Numbered from the stretch's first letter, positions 1-9,800 are shown. The stretch: 64,000 nucleotides of DNA from Sphingobium herbicidovorans (GCF_002080435.1 NZ_CP020539.1:496001-560000); one strand, 5' to 3'. Numbers and translations: made by a program. The notes: a model not told the origin generated them from the sequence alone.

Positions 1-2
1 AC

Positions 3-1421
3 CGGCCGGTAATCCACACATCGGTGCATCAGCCAGTGGATGACAAACTGCCTAGCCTGTCGCTGAAGATCTTCGGTCAATATTTCAACCGGCACGATAC
101 GTGGGCAGAGATGGCGCGTCCGTGGATGGACTATATGTCACGCTCAAGCTTCATGCTGCAGCAGGGGCGGAACGTGTCGGACGTCGCCTATCTGTACGGC
201 GAAGAAGCTCCGGTGGGCGTGATGAACAGCGAAAAGCCGCTTGCTGATCTTCCGGTCCGCTACGGCTTTGATTTTGTTAGCGCCAATTCTCTGCTTACTC
301 AGTTTTCCGTCGACAACGGCCTCGTCCTTACCCAAGGCGGTGCTCGCTACAAGCTCCTTTATTTAGGCGGGCAATCCGATCGCATGAGCTTGCCCGTGCT
401 ACGCAAGCTGCACGACCTGGTGCGAGCCGGCGCTACCCTGGTTGGTCACGCGCCGGTCGCTTCACTCGGCCTTGCTGCCGACCCGGCTGAGTTCGACCGC
501 CTGGTCAAACAGATGTGGGCGGGGGGCGAGCAGACGGCCCTTGGTCTTGGACGCGTGATCGCAAGCCGCCAACCCGAGACCGTTCTCGCTTCGATGGGTG
601 TGCTGCCTGATTTCGATTATGAGAAAGTCGATCCAGACAGCGAGTTGTTGTTCCGACACCGCAGCCTGGACGATGGCGAAGTATATTTCGTAAGCAATCG
701 GCTCGGCCCCTCGCAGAACATAAACGCGACGTTCCGCGTCGCTGGAAAGGCCGCCGAGATCTGGCGGGCGGACACCGGCACTATCGAGCCTGTTTCGTAC
801 CGCATCGACGGCAGCCGGACCGTCGTGCCGCTGAACATGGGTTCGCAAGAGTCGTTCTTCGTCGTGTTCCGCAAGCCTGCGGCTGTGGCGCAGCAAACCA
901 TTGCGATACCCAGCCTGACGCCGGTACACACGCTAAACGGCGCCTGGAATGTCGCCTTCGAAAAGAATCGCGGGGCGCCCCCATCGATACGTCTGCCGGC
1001 GCTCGGATCGCTGGCCGAACAATCGGATGCCGGGGTCAGATATTATTCGGGCGTTTCCACCTATACGACGAGCTTCGCCTTCCCGAACGAGCTGAAGCCA
1101 ACCGCCGCGTTCACGCTCGACCTCGGCCAAGTGGGTGACGTTGCAGAGGTTCGCGTGAACGGACAACTCGTCGGCACCGCGTGGAAGGCGCCCTATCAAG
1201 TCAAGCTCGGCCACGCGCTCAAACGAGGGCGCAATGAAATCGAGGTTCGGGTTGCCAATCTCTGGGCCAATCGGCTGATCGGTGACAAGCAGCCAGGGAT
1301 GAAGAAGGTGACGTTCACGACGGTAGGAACCTACCTGCGGAACGCGCCGCTACGGCCATCCGGCTTGATCGGCCCGGTCCAGCTTCTGCGCGAGGACCGA
1401 TCTAGGGCAAGAACCCATTGA
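3..1421 (+). CDS. GH106-like alpha-L-rhamnosidase, C-terminal part (5' truncated by window edge)
   Basis: The frame is open from the first bases, so the start lies outside the window; the in-frame GTG at 24 is not a real start. About 470 residues are visible. The opening residues (SVHQPVDD, then FGQYFNRHDTWAEMARPW and SRSSFMLQQG) resemble the catalytic-domain end of family 106 rhamnosidases, where the active site is close to HQP. Residues from about 290 on form a beta-rich region with a galactose-binding/GH2-sugar-binding look (VNGQLVGTAWKAPYQV). The family releases terminal L-rhamnose from plant or bacterial glycans, usually in the periplasm. This fits the rhamnose catabolic locus 12 kb downstream. 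Family call is from memory of conserved strings; substrate is inference. Confidence 0.8.
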   Translation, partial: RPVIHTSVHQPVDDKLPSLSLKIFGQYFNRHDTWAEMARPWMDYMSRSSFMLQQGRNVSDVAYLYGEEAPVGVMNSEKPLADLPVRYGFDFVSANSLLTQFSVDNGLVLTQGGARYKLLYLGGQSDRMSLPVLRKLHDLVRAGATLVGHAPVASLGLAADPAEFDRLVKQMWAGGEQTALGLGRVIASRQPETVLASMGVLPDFDYEKVDPDSELLFRHRSLDDGEVYFVSNRLGPSQNINATFRVAGKAAEIWRADTGTIEPVSYRIDGSRTVVPLNMGSQESFFVVFRKPAAVAQQTIAIPSLTPVHTLNGAWNVAFEKNRGAPPSIRLPALGSLAEQSDAGVRYYSGVSTYTTSFAFPNELKPTAAFTLDLGQVGDVAEVRVNGQLVGTAWKAPYQVKLGHALKRGRNEIEVRVANLWANRLIGDKQPGMKKVTFTTVGTYLRNAPLRPSGLIGPVQLLREDRSRARTH

Positions 1422-1461
1422 TGTGATGGGCATTATAATAGCCCTGTCCTAGCGGCATCAC

Positions 1462-1496
1462 CTCATTCGCGGCCGCTCTTGCGGGCCGCGAATGAG
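1462..1496. terminator. Perfect 13-bp hairpin after the rhamnosidase gene
   Basis: CTCATTCGCGGCC at 1462-1474 pairs with GGCCGCGAATGAG at 1484-1496 around a 9-nt loop, 40 nt after the rhamnosidase stop. There is no clear T tract, so it may be a weak terminator or an mRNA-stabilising hairpin. Confidence 0.6.
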
Positions 1497-1507
1497 CCCG
1501 CGCGGCT

Positions 1508-1627
1508 GGCAACCCGATTATCAGCGGCGGCGGCGTCTGCGGTCCGCAGGTTCGCGTGCGGGACGGCGAGGCGTGGCTCTATGCCACACACGACGCTTGT
1601 CCTGCTGCCAGGGGCTTCGTTGATGCG
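1508..1627 (+). pseudogene. Possible GH43-type glycosidase N-terminal remnant
   Basis: One frame reads GNPIISGGGVCGPQVRVRDG and then EAWLYATHDA. This resembles the N-terminal signature of family 43 glycosidases (NP-hh-x-DP-x-h...G-x-YWLY-x-THDA), although the catalytic Asp position reads CGP rather than ADP. No start codon or longer open frame accompanies it, and the similarity fades after about 40 codons. I read it as a stump of a deleted neighbour of the rhamnosidase gene. The assignment is weak. Confidence 0.35.
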
Positions 1628-1760
1628 CGACTGACGCGGCGCGTAAGGACGGGCCTTAACCTTGCGAGGGCCCAAGGATATCGGCGGGGCTGTGGCCCGA
1701 CCCGATCGGCAAGCCGCTGATCGCGTGTGAGACGGAGTTGGTAAATATGGGTCGAAATAT

Positions 1761-1835
1761 TGGCTGGGGCGGCAGGATTCGAACCTGCGCATGGCGGCAT
1801 CAAAAGCCGCTGCCTTACCGCTTGGCGACGCCCCA
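1761..1835 (-). tRNA. tRNA-Gln (anticodon TTG)
   Basis: On the minus strand the acceptor TGGGGCG pairs with CGCCCCA, followed by discriminator G and an encoded CCA (the TGG at 1761-1763 on the plus strand). The anticodon stem is GCGGC/GCCGC enclosing TTTTGAT, giving anticodon TTG. The T arm is GCAGG-TTCGAAT-CCTGC. Length is 75 nt with CCA. U1-A72 is normal for tRNA-Gln. Confidence 0.97.
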
Positions 1836-1953
1836 GCATGCGTACCGGTTTTGGCCGGTGCGGATCGCCATATAGCGTGTGTTGCGGGAAAGGAAAGCCT
1901 AGTCATCACTGTCTGGTTCCGCCAATATGTGGGTGATGTGACCCGCTTCCTGG

Positions 1954-2484
1954 ATGACCGGCATGAGTGCAAATAATTCTCCCGCAACCGCATCGGCATC
2001 GCAGATTTCGCCTGCGTCGCCGCTGTTCCTGCGTGAGGATGAGATCAGGCGGGGGATCGAAATGCTGTATTTCGGCTACACCGCCCTGACCCGATCGATC
2101 GACGAAAGGCTGGCGGCGCAGGGACTTGGGCGGGCGCACCATCGCGCGCTGTATTTTATCTCACGTCAGCCGGACCTTACGGTCAAGGACCTGCTGCGCT
2201 TGTTGGCCGTAACCAAGCAATCGCTGGGTCGCGTGCTCAATGACCTGATCGAGCAAGGCTATATTGAAACGCGTCAGGGCGCCATCGACCGCCGGCAAAA
2301 GCTGCTCCGCCTCAGCGCAGCGGGCGCAGCGCTCGAAGCGGAATTGTTCCGCGCGCTGCGGGAGAAAATGGGCGCGGCCTATGCCCAGGCAGGTCAGGGA
2401 TCGGTCACCGGTTTCTGGCGCGTTCTGGAAGGATTGATACCCGATGGCGATCGATCCATGGTCTTTGGCCTGCGCAGCCGTTGA
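1954..2484 (+). CDS. MarR-family winged-helix transcriptional regulator
   Basis: A 176-aa protein with the MarR layout. A helix-rich N-terminus (LYFGYTALTRSIDERL) is followed by a winged helix at about residues 60-110 (LGRAHHRALYFIS, then LLRLLAVTKQSLGRVLNDL) and the wing IDRRQKLLRLSAAG. Dimerisation helices fill the C-terminus. It resembles the PetP-like subgroup of MarR proteins. The start at 1954 or the ATG at 1963 are both possible; neither has a strong ribosome site. It stands alone between the tRNA and the lipoprotein gene, so its target is unknown. Confidence 0.85.
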   Translation: MTGMSANNSPATASASQISPASPLFLREDEIRRGIEMLYFGYTALTRSIDERLAAQGLGRAHHRALYFISRQPDLTVKDLLRLLAVTKQSLGRVLNDLIEQGYIETRQGAIDRRQKLLRLSAAGAALEAELFRALREKMGAAYAQAGQGSVTGFWRVLEGLIPDGDRSMVFGLRSR

Positions 2485-2552
2485 ACCGCAACGCAACCAT
2501 ATCCGCCTGACGGCGGTTAAACAGGTGCGTTCAATGGCAAAAGAGGGACATC

Positions 2553-2867
2553 ATGAAGAGAGCATTTCTCGCAACCGTGGCGATCGCGGCAGCAGCCAGC
2601 CTGTCCGCCTGTTCGGAAAAGGCTTCGGACAGCATTGAAAATGCGGGCTCGGCAATCGGCAACGACCTCAGTCGAGCAGTGGACGAGGCCGGAGAGAAAA
2701 TCGACAACGGCCTGGACCAGGCGGGTCGCGCCATTGATAACAGCGCAGACAGCATGGGCGCAGCGACCGAGAATGCGGCGCGCGAGGCCAAGCGTGAAGC
2801 TGGCGAAGCGAAGCAGGATGTCGGGTCCGCGATGGAGCGGGCAGGAAACGACATCAAGAACGAGTGA
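2553..2867 (+). CDS. Small predicted lipoprotein with amphipathic Ala/Glu-rich repeats
   Basis: The 104-aa product begins with a lipoprotein signal peptide (MKRAFLATVAIAAAASLSAC) whose LSAC lipobox puts the lipidated cysteine at residue 20. The mature part is a charged, alanine-rich sequence with 7- and 11-residue heptad-like repeats (NAGSAIGNDLSRAVDEAG, QAGRAIDNSADSMG). It is probably one long amphipathic helix, as in YtxH- or apolipoprotein-like stress proteins. A good ribosome site (AGAGGGA) lies 6 nt before the ATG. Function unknown; an envelope location is inferred from the lipobox. Confidence 0.75.
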   Translation: MKRAFLATVAIAAAASLSACSEKASDSIENAGSAIGNDLSRAVDEAGEKIDNGLDQAGRAIDNSADSMGAATENAAREAKREAGEAKQDVGSAMERAGNDIKNE

Positions 2868-2870
2868 CGA

Positions 2871-2907
2871 TGCTGGTGCGGGGCATATGAGAAGCCCCGC
2901 ACCAGCA
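2871..2907. terminator. Perfect 14-bp bidirectional terminator hairpin
   Basis: TGCTGGTGCGGGGC at 2871-2884 pairs perfectly with 2894-2907 across a 9-nt loop. It starts 4 nt after the lipoprotein stop and ends 10 nt before the stop of the convergent SirB1-like gene, so it serves both. Confidence 0.85.
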
Positions 2908-2917
2908 ACTGCCGGAA

Positions 2918-3742
2918 TCAGGATTGCCCGGCGAGGCGGTCGAGCGCCTGGGTTATGTAGCGGCGGCGTTCCGGCTCCCGGTTGATTTCCAGCATGGCGG
3001 TCAGGCTGGCGCGGGCCGCTTCCACTTTGCCATGCACCAGTTGCAAGCGGGCCAATGCCCACCATCCGGCGTCATGCTCCGGCGCTATGACGGTCATCCT
3101 TTCGTACAGCATGCATGCGCGCCAGGTGTCGCCCGCCTGCTCGGCCCGCAGGCTCTGGTTAAGCAGCATGCGGACCAGTGTCATACGGTTCGACATCGGC
3201 TCCAGATGTTCATGGCCGGTCTGGGGGAGAGCGTCCGACGCTTGCGCAGGCAGGGCCGACAGCTCTTCGGGATGTACCAGCGCCCCGCGATTGAATGGAT
3301 CTATCACCGCTTCGCGGCCTTCAGGACCGATGCTGACAAGGACATGGCCGGGCGTGTTGAGTGCGTGAGCGGTCCAGCCCATGCGCCGGGCGGCCGCGAC
3401 ATAGAGGATGGACAGACTGACCGGCAGGCCTCGCCGCCGGTCCAGGACACGGATCATGTCGGCGTTGAGCGGGGCGTCATAGGTCGCTGTGTCGCCCGCG
3501 AAGTCGAACTGTGCGCCAAGGACGCGCGCTAGCAACGCACCTTGCGCTTCCCCCGAATCCAGCGTTGCTTCCCCAGCGTCCTGCCTTTCGGCGTCCACGG
3601 CGGCGCTGATCGTGCGGAGCAGGTCGAGATAGGGATCAAGATCGACCCCTTCATGATCGAGGCCGCTCAGCGCCAGCGCGGCACTGTCCAGTTCGATCTC
3701 TGCGTCCGCAAGAAGGCCGATATAGGTGATGTTCTCGTTCAC
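2918..3742 (-). CDS. SirB1-family (transglutaminase-like core 2) protein with TPR-like tail
   Basis: A 274-aa protein. Residues about 35-190 match the SirB1/Transglut_core2 family: MIRVLDRRRGLPVSLSILY, then TPGHVLVSIG and VIDPFNRG. The C-terminal 80 residues look like tetratricopeptide helices (AEQAGDTWRACMLYERM, WWALARLQLVHGKVEAA). The family is widespread in Proteobacteria and has no established enzyme activity. The start is GTG at 3742, preceded by AGGAGAGG, which is a strong ribosome site and decides against later ATGs. Monocistronic and convergent with the lipoprotein gene. Confidence 0.88.
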   Translation of the reverse strand: MNENITYIGLLADAEIELDSAALALSGLDHEGVDLDPYLDLLRTISAAVDAERQDAGEATLDSGEAQGALLARVLGAQFDFAGDTATYDAPLNADMIRVLDRRRGLPVSLSILYVAAARRMGWTAHALNTPGHVLVSIGPEGREAVIDPFNRGALVHPEELSALPAQASDALPQTGHEHLEPMSNRMTLVRMLLNQSLRAEQAGDTWRACMLYERMTVIAPEHDAGWWALARLQLVHGKVEAARASLTAMLEINREPERRRYITQALDRLAGQS

Positions 3743-3869
3743 GACCGGACCCTCTCCTGGCGTCGGCCCGGTGCGCCGCGGCGGCCTTGATCATTGATTC
3801 TGAGTGTATCCATATGACCAAGATGGGTGTCGATTGCGCCGCTTTCCACCTGTCGTGCTAAACGGGGGC

Positions 3870-4133
3870 ATGGCAAAGCGAAAGAAGCGATATCTGATAG
3901 CCACCATGCCGGACGGATATGTAAAGCGGATCGGCCCGACGTCCGACCCGTTCACGCATTATTGGCGGATCGTCGCCGAACTGGAAAATGGCAGGACAGA
4001 AGTATTCTGGGGCCATGCGAAGTCATTGGCGGAAGCCAGGAAGAAGCGCGCTGCCGCCGCCGACGCGTCGAAGGTACGAGGATGGCGCAGCTTCGCGTTC
4101 GAAGTCACCCAACTGGTCGAGGAGCCAGCTTAA
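3870..4133 (+). CDS. Conserved hypothetical basic protein
   Basis: An 87-residue protein starting at ATG 3870 (MAKRKKRYLIATMPDGYVKR). An in-frame upstream ATG at 3804 would add 22 residues of low-quality sequence. The product is basic at the N-terminus and has a WRIVAELENGRTEVFWGHAKS core. I do not recognise a family. It is convergent with the kinase operon, whose last gene stops 3 nt beyond it, so the two transcripts must overlap or end very close together. Confidence 0.6.
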   Translation: MAKRKKRYLIATMPDGYVKRIGPTSDPFTHYWRIVAELENGRTEVFWGHAKSLAEARKKRAAAADASKVRGWRSFAFEVTQLVEEPA

Positions 4134-4136
4134 GGA

Positions 4137-5966
4137 TCATGGGGTGGGCGCGATTTGCTGTGCCGGAACGGCAAGAGCCGCCAGCTTCGCTGCGCATTGG
4201 ACCAGCGATTTGCGGTCGAACGGCTTGCTGATCAGTGGCCGATCCTCCGAATATCCGGGCAGGCTTTCCCGACCATATCCAGTGACGAAAGCAAAGGGAA
4301 TCTGCCGGGCCGTCAGCGCGGCAGCGACTGGATCGACTGGCTCGCCCTGAAGATTGCCGTCCAGCAGCGCGGCGTCAAAATCGCCGGTCTGAAGCAGGGC
4401 CAATGCCTCGTCGGCGCACGCGGCTATGGTGACGACGACGGCCTCATCCTCCAATATGCTGGCAATTTCCATCGCCACCAGCGGCTCATCCTCGATGACC
4501 AGGAACGATTGGCCCGCTATTGTTTCCTCGCGCCCGGCTGCCATGTCATCATCCGCGCTGGCGGGGGATGCGGTGGCGTTGATCCGGCTGATGCGCGGGC
4601 CGCAGGGCAGGGTCATCGTCCATCGAACGCCCGCCTTGTCATAATCGACGCTGGCCTGTCCGCCCTCTGCCTTGAGGCTTCGTTCTATAAGGGCGGTGCC
4701 AAAGCCCCTGCGCTTTGGTTGAGTGACGGCGGGGCCGCCATCCTCTGCCCAGACGATCGCCAGTTGTTTGCCATCCATCGTCCACGACAGCGACACTGTT
4801 CCGGCGGGGATGCACAGCGCGCCATATTTGTGAGCGTTGGTGACAAGCTCGTGCAGGATCAGGGCGACGTGAAGCGCCAGTTCGGGCGCAAGTTCAAGGT
4901 CCGGTCCCACAATGTCGAGCTGAGCCGGATCGATCGCACCGATTTCAAGCTGCCCGCTGATCAGTTCGCGCAGTGACGCGCCCTGCCATGTGGTGCTGCT
5001 AAGCAACGAATGCGCCCGCGCCAGCGCATGGATGCGCCCGGTAAATGTCGGCGCGAAGTCGGATGGACCGGAAGAATGGCGCAGCGTCTGCACCGCGATC
5101 GCCTGAACAGAGGCGAGCGTGTTCTTCACCCGATGGTTGAGTTCGCTGATCAACAGGCGCTGCGTATCTTCCGCCCGCTTGCGTTCGGTGACGTCCAGCA
5201 CCTGAACATTGATGGAAACGAGCCGACCCTGTCCATTGAGCAGCGCCGAGCAATAGCATTCACATTCCAGCGTCAGGCCTTCCGCCGTTCGCATTCGCAA
5301 ATGCTGCATCGCGCGGACGGATCGCCCGGCGATCAGGTCACTCGTCAACTGATCGAACAGCGCCTCGTCTTCTGGGTCGATCCAGTCCAGTTCGACAGCC
5401 CTGAAGCCCGCAACCTCCGGCGCGCGCCATCCGAAAAGCCGTTCCGCCCCCTTTGACCAGGCAACGATGTGCCGATCGGCATCAAATTCGATGATCGCCA
5501 GCGGCGAATTATCGCTATGAGCGTTCAGCCGCGACAGCGCCCCGGCAAGCTCGTCGCGCTGCCTGGCGAGTTCTTCCCGCTGGCGGAACAGTTCGACGAA
5601 GACGGCGGTCTTGTTACGCAGGATGTGCGGATCGACCGGCTTCAGCAGATAATCGACGGCCCCTGTCTCATACCCCCGAAAGCGGCGGCGTTCATCGGTC
5701 GCGACGGCGGTCAGGAATATGATGGGGACGCGGCGCGTGCGTTCCGTGCCGCGCATGAGTTCGGCCAGTTCAAAACCATCCATGCCCGGCATCTGAATGT
5801 CCAGCAGCGCCAGCGCAACGTCATGGACCAACAGCAGTTCGAGCGCCTGCACGCCCGACCGCGCCTTGAGCAGTTCGACGCCCTCTTCCGCGAGCAGGGC
5901 TTCCAGCGCCGTCAGATTTTCCTCAATGTCATCGACGGCCAGGATTTTGGCGGGTTTAGGCGGCAT
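4137..5966 (-). CDS. Receiver-PAS-HWE histidine kinase-receiver hybrid protein
   Basis: A 609-aa soluble protein. The first receiver (residues 1-125) has phospho-acceptor D56 (LLDIQMPGMDG) and KPVD. A short coiled linker leads to a PAS domain (150-262). The HWE/HisKA_2-type dimerisation box reads LNHRVKN with H278, the N-box reads HELVTNAHKYGA (372-383) and the defining WxE is WAE at 406-408. A second receiver occupies 485-605 with D536. Start ATG 5966 overlaps the CheR gene by 11 nt; an in-frame extension upstream is not receiver-like and is rejected. HWE kinases of this architecture feed PhyR-EcfG general-stress signalling in sphingomonads (family knowledge); that role here is inference. 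Confidence 0.9.
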   Translation of the reverse strand: MPPKPAKILAVDDIEENLTALEALLAEEGVELLKARSGVQALELLLVHDVALALLDIQMPGMDGFELAELMRGTERTRRVPIIFLTAVATDERRRFRGYETGAVDYLLKPVDPHILRNKTAVFVELFRQREELARQRDELAGALSRLNAHSDNSPLAIIEFDADRHIVAWSKGAERLFGWRAPEVAGFRAVELDWIDPEDEALFDQLTSDLIAGRSVRAMQHLRMRTAEGLTLECECYCSALLNGQGRLVSINVQVLDVTERKRAEDTQRLLISELNHRVKNTLASVQAIAVQTLRHSSGPSDFAPTFTGRIHALARAHSLLSSTTWQGASLRELISGQLEIGAIDPAQLDIVGPDLELAPELALHVALILHELVTNAHKYGALCIPAGTVSLSWTMDGKQLAIVWAEDGGPAVTQPKRRGFGTALIERSLKAEGGQASVDYDKAGVRWTMTLPCGPRISRINATASPASADDDMAAGREETIAGQSFLVIEDEPLVAMEIASILEDEAVVVTIAACADEALALLQTGDFDAALLDGNLQGEPVDPVAAALTARQIPFAFVTGYGRESLPGYSEDRPLISKPFDRKSLVQCAAKLAALAVPAQQIAPTP

Positions 5967-6819
5967 CGCTGAATTCCTCCAGTGCCTTGAGGTTACGCCG
6001 ATATATCTTTTCCGCTTCATGAAAATCGGCGAAGGCGTCGGAATAGCGGGAGAAGCGCAGCGTTTCTTTCGACCCCAGCCCCAGGAAGCCGCCACGCACC
6101 AAAGCCCCACCGAACAGCCCCAGCGCGCGGTCCTGCAATTCACGGTCGAAATAGATGAGAACGTTGCGGCTCGATACCAGCTGGACCTCGGCAAATACCT
6201 GATCGCTGGCTAGATTATGTTCGGCAAAAACCGCTCGGCGGCGCAATGACTTGTCGAACACGGCCGCGCCATAGGCTGCCGTATAATAGTCGGACAGCGA
6301 TCGCTTGCCCCCGGCCAGACGATGATTTTCGGTAAATTGCTGGATGCGGTCCAGATCGTAGATCCCCGCCTGCGCCTTTTGAAGCGCCGCCGGGCTGATG
6401 TCGGTGCAATAGAAAATCGTGCGATCCTCCAGCCCCTCTTCACGGAACAGGATGGCGAGGGAGTAAAATTCCTCGCCATTGGCGCACCCGGCGATCCAAA
6501 CCTTCAGTGATGGATAGGTTTTCAGATGCGGCACCACCAATTCCCGCAGCGCCCGGAAATAGGCTGGGTCGCGGAACATCTCGCTCACCTGGATGGTCAG
6601 GAAACCCATCAGGTCGGCGAACACGGCGTGATCACGCAATAGCAGATGCTGGAGGTGGGACAGGCTATCACATTCATGCCGCTGCTGCGCGCGGGCCAGG
6701 CGGCGGTGGAGGGAACCGCGCGAATAGCCCCGAAAATCATAATGATAATGTCGCCAGATCGCCTCCAGCAGCAGGTCCAGTTCCAGTTCCTCGTGCGCCT
6801 CGAAGGCCTCCTCGCTCAT
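5956..6819 (-). CDS. CheR-type protein-glutamate O-methyltransferase
   Basis: A 287-aa protein. Helical N-terminal CheR domain (YDFRGYSRGSLHRRLAR) is followed by the SAM-binding domain with GCANGEEFYSLA. CheR enzymes normally read GCSTGEEPYS, so two conserved positions differ. The motif SRNVLIYFD is typical. The ATG at 6819 overlaps the TGA of the upstream kinase (ATGA), so it is preferred over the in-frame ATG 12 nt earlier. No chemoreceptor, CheA or CheB lies nearby. CheR genes next to hybrid kinases occur in non-chemotaxis sensory operons; what it methylates here is unknown. Confidence 0.88.
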   Translation of the reverse strand: MSEEAFEAHEELELDLLLEAIWRHYHYDFRGYSRGSLHRRLARAQQRHECDSLSHLQHLLLRDHAVFADLMGFLTIQVSEMFRDPAYFRALRELVVPHLKTYPSLKVWIAGCANGEEFYSLAILFREEGLEDRTIFYCTDISPAALQKAQAGIYDLDRIQQFTENHRLAGGKRSLSDYYTAAYGAAVFDKSLRRRAVFAEHNLASDQVFAEVQLVSSRNVLIYFDRELQDRALGLFGGALVRGGFLGLGSKETLRFSRYSDAFADFHEAEKIYRRNLKALEEFSDAA

Positions 6820-9800
6820 CGCGGCATCCACACGCGGGTCAGGCTGAGCAGCTTGTCGACGTCGAGCGGCTTGGCGAGATAGTCATTGGCGCCCGCGTCC
6901 AGGCAATCCTGTTGATCGCGCGCCATCGCCTTCGCCGTCAGGGCGATGATCGGCATTTGCTTGCCCCAGGGTTGGGCACGAATCTCGCGCGTGGCGGTAA
7001 GGCCGTCCATCTCCGGCATCATTACGTCCATCAATACCAGATCGACGACGTTGGAAAGGCCGCGCGCAGCCTCATCAAGCGCCTGAAGCGCTTCCCGGCC
7101 ATTCCGCGCTATCCGCACCTTGGCCCCATGTGGCTCGAAGATAGACGTTAGCGCATAGACGTTGCGGATGTCGTCCTCGACGACCAGGATCTCGCGTCCG
7201 TCAAGCGCGGCGTCGCGGTTGAGCGACTTGACGATCAGCGCCTGCTGCGGTTCGGGCAGGTCGGACACGACCTGATGCAGGAACAGCGTGACTTCGTCCA
7301 GCAGCCGCTCGGGAGATTTGGCCCCCTTGACGATGATGGACTTGCTGTACCGCCGCAGCCGCATCTCCTCTTCCTGCGCCAGGTCGCGGCCGGTATAGAC
7401 GATGACCGGAGGGAAGCCGACCGCTTCGTCCGCGCTGAGCCGCTCCAGCAGGTCAAGCCCAGAGGCGTCGGGCAGGTTCAGGTCCAGCACCATGCAGTCG
7501 AATGTTTCGCGGCCCAGCAGGTCGAAACATTGCGCGGCCGAATGCGCCTCAACCGTCTCGACGTCGCGGGATGCGAGCAGCAGCTTGACGCTTTCGGCCT
7601 GCTGGGCGTCGTCCTCCACCACCAATACACGGCGCAGGCGCTGCGACATCCGCGCCTCCAAGCCCTCCAGCATCTCGACCAGCGCATCGCGCTTCACCGG
7701 CTTGAACAGATAGCCGATCGCTCCGCTGGACAAAGCGGCCTGGCTGTCATCATCGACCGATACGACATGGACCGGGATGTGCCGGGTGCGTACGTCGCGC
7801 TTGATCCGGTCCAGCACGGACAGGCCCGTATGGTCGGGCAGGTTCATGTCCAGGATCACGGCATTGGGCACATATTGCCGCGCCATCAGCGCGCCTTCAT
7901 CGGCTGTGCTGGCGATCAGGCACTGGAAGTTCAGTTCATGCGCGACATCGCACAGGATTTTGGCGAAGACCGGATCATCCTCAACGATCAGGATGACGCG
8001 CGCGTCGCCCGACAATTGTTCGCGGTCATCCTGGGTCATCACGTTCGGGCGGCGGCGCGCGGGCTTGGGGTTGGATGGCCGGGGACGCACCAGCTCGGCG
8101 GACCGCGGCAGGTCAGCCTGCACCGCGGCTGCGCCATCATATCGCTCGGGCAGGATCAGCCTGAATGCGCTGCCTTCTCCCACCACGCTCTGCACCTCCA
8201 CTTCGCCGCCCAGCAGCCTGGCGAGTTCGCGGGAAATGGACAGGCCAAGGCCGGTGCCGCCATATTTCCGGCTGACCGTGCCATCAGCCTGGCGGAAAGC
8301 GTCGAAGATCAGCTGTTGATGCTCGGCCGGTATGCCCACGCCCGTATCACGCACGGTGAAGGCGACGCGGCCATCGGCCCGCCTGTCGACTTCCAGCGCC
8401 ACGGATCCGCTATCGGTGAACTTGATCGCGTTCGACAGGAAATTCTTCAGCACCTGTTCGATGCGCTGCGGGTCGCTTTCCATTTCGACCGGCGCTTCAG
8501 AAGTCCGCCTGGCGCTGAACGCAAGGCCTTTTGACTGAGCAGAAGGTGCGAAGATCGCATCCATTTTCTCCAGCAGCGCCGGAATGCTCATGCAGCGCGG
8601 CTGCAATTCCAGCTTGCCCGCCTCTATCTTCGAAATGTCGAGAATATCGTTGATCAGAGCCAGCAGGTCGTTGCCGGACGTTTCGATCGTTTCGGCATGC
8701 CGCACCTGTTCCGCCGACAGGTTGCCGCCCCGGTTTTCCGCCAGCAACCGCGCCATGATGAGCAGCGAGTTGAGCGGCGTGCGCAGTTCGTGGCTCATAT
8801 TGGCGAGAAATTCGGATTTGTACCGGCTCGCCTGCTCCAGTTCCCCGGCCTGATTTTTCAACGAATGCTGGGCGCGGGTCAGGTCATCGCGCTGGATTTC
8901 CAGCTGCCTTGCCTGTTCCTCCAGCTGGGAATTGGTCTGCTCCAATTCGGATTGCTGGGCCTCCAGACGGGCCGCCGATTCCTGGAGATGGCGGCTCTGC
9001 TGCTCCAGCTCCTCGTTATTAGCGCGCAATTCCTCGCTTTGCGCCTGCAACTCCTCGGCTTGCTGCTGCGTTTCTTCAAGCAGTTCGCGCAGGCGGGCGC
9101 GATATTTGCCGGATCGGATGGCGACGCCCAATTGTCCCGCAATCCGTTCGAGCAGGGCAAGGGCCTGTGCATCCGCGCCTTTGGGGAGGCCCAGTTCAAC
9201 CACTGCATTGATGACGCCATCGGCCTGAGCGGTGGCGATCAACAGGCTTTCCGGCTTGGCCTGTCCCAGCGCCGATCCATAGCAAAGATAGCCGTCGGGC
9301 ACATCGTTCAGTAAAAAGCTCCGCCGGTCGGCCACTGCCTGACCCAGCAGCCCGTCGCCGACGTCAAATCTTTCTGGAAGCGGCGCGTGTGCAGGCACTG
9401 CGTAGGTCGCATAGCGGCGGAAGCCCTCGCCATTGGCGATGTACAGCGCGCCAGCCTTCGCCTTCAGATAGTCGGCCAGAAAAGTCAGGGCGCTGGTCGC
9501 CAGCGTGTCGAGCGGCTGCTCGCCGCCCACCGCCTTGGCAAGGCCCACCTGTCCGCCCTGCATCCATTCTTCGCGGGCAATGGCGACGCGATTGCGGATG
9601 AAAAAAAGGCCGACAATCGCAAGCGTCCAGCATGTGAGGCAGGCCAGTGTGCGGTTGGTGATCGCGACCTGCGGATCGACGCCTGCCGGCGCGAGGGGCA
9701 TGCCGACGATCATCAGCACGGTTGCACCCGCCGCGACGAAAAGAGGCAATTGCGACCGCGCCGCCGCATAAGACAGCACAACGGGCAGCAGATACGCCAC

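Noticed and set aside
1463..1999. Long minus-strand frame through the tRNA-Gln region
   Set aside because: It covers the tRNA gene and the rhamnosidase hairpin and has shadow-like composition.
5967..6194. 76-residue N-terminal extension of the HWE kinase
   Set aside because: It lies antisense-frame within the CheR coding sequence and shows no receiver similarity; the receiver domain starts naturally at ATG 5966.
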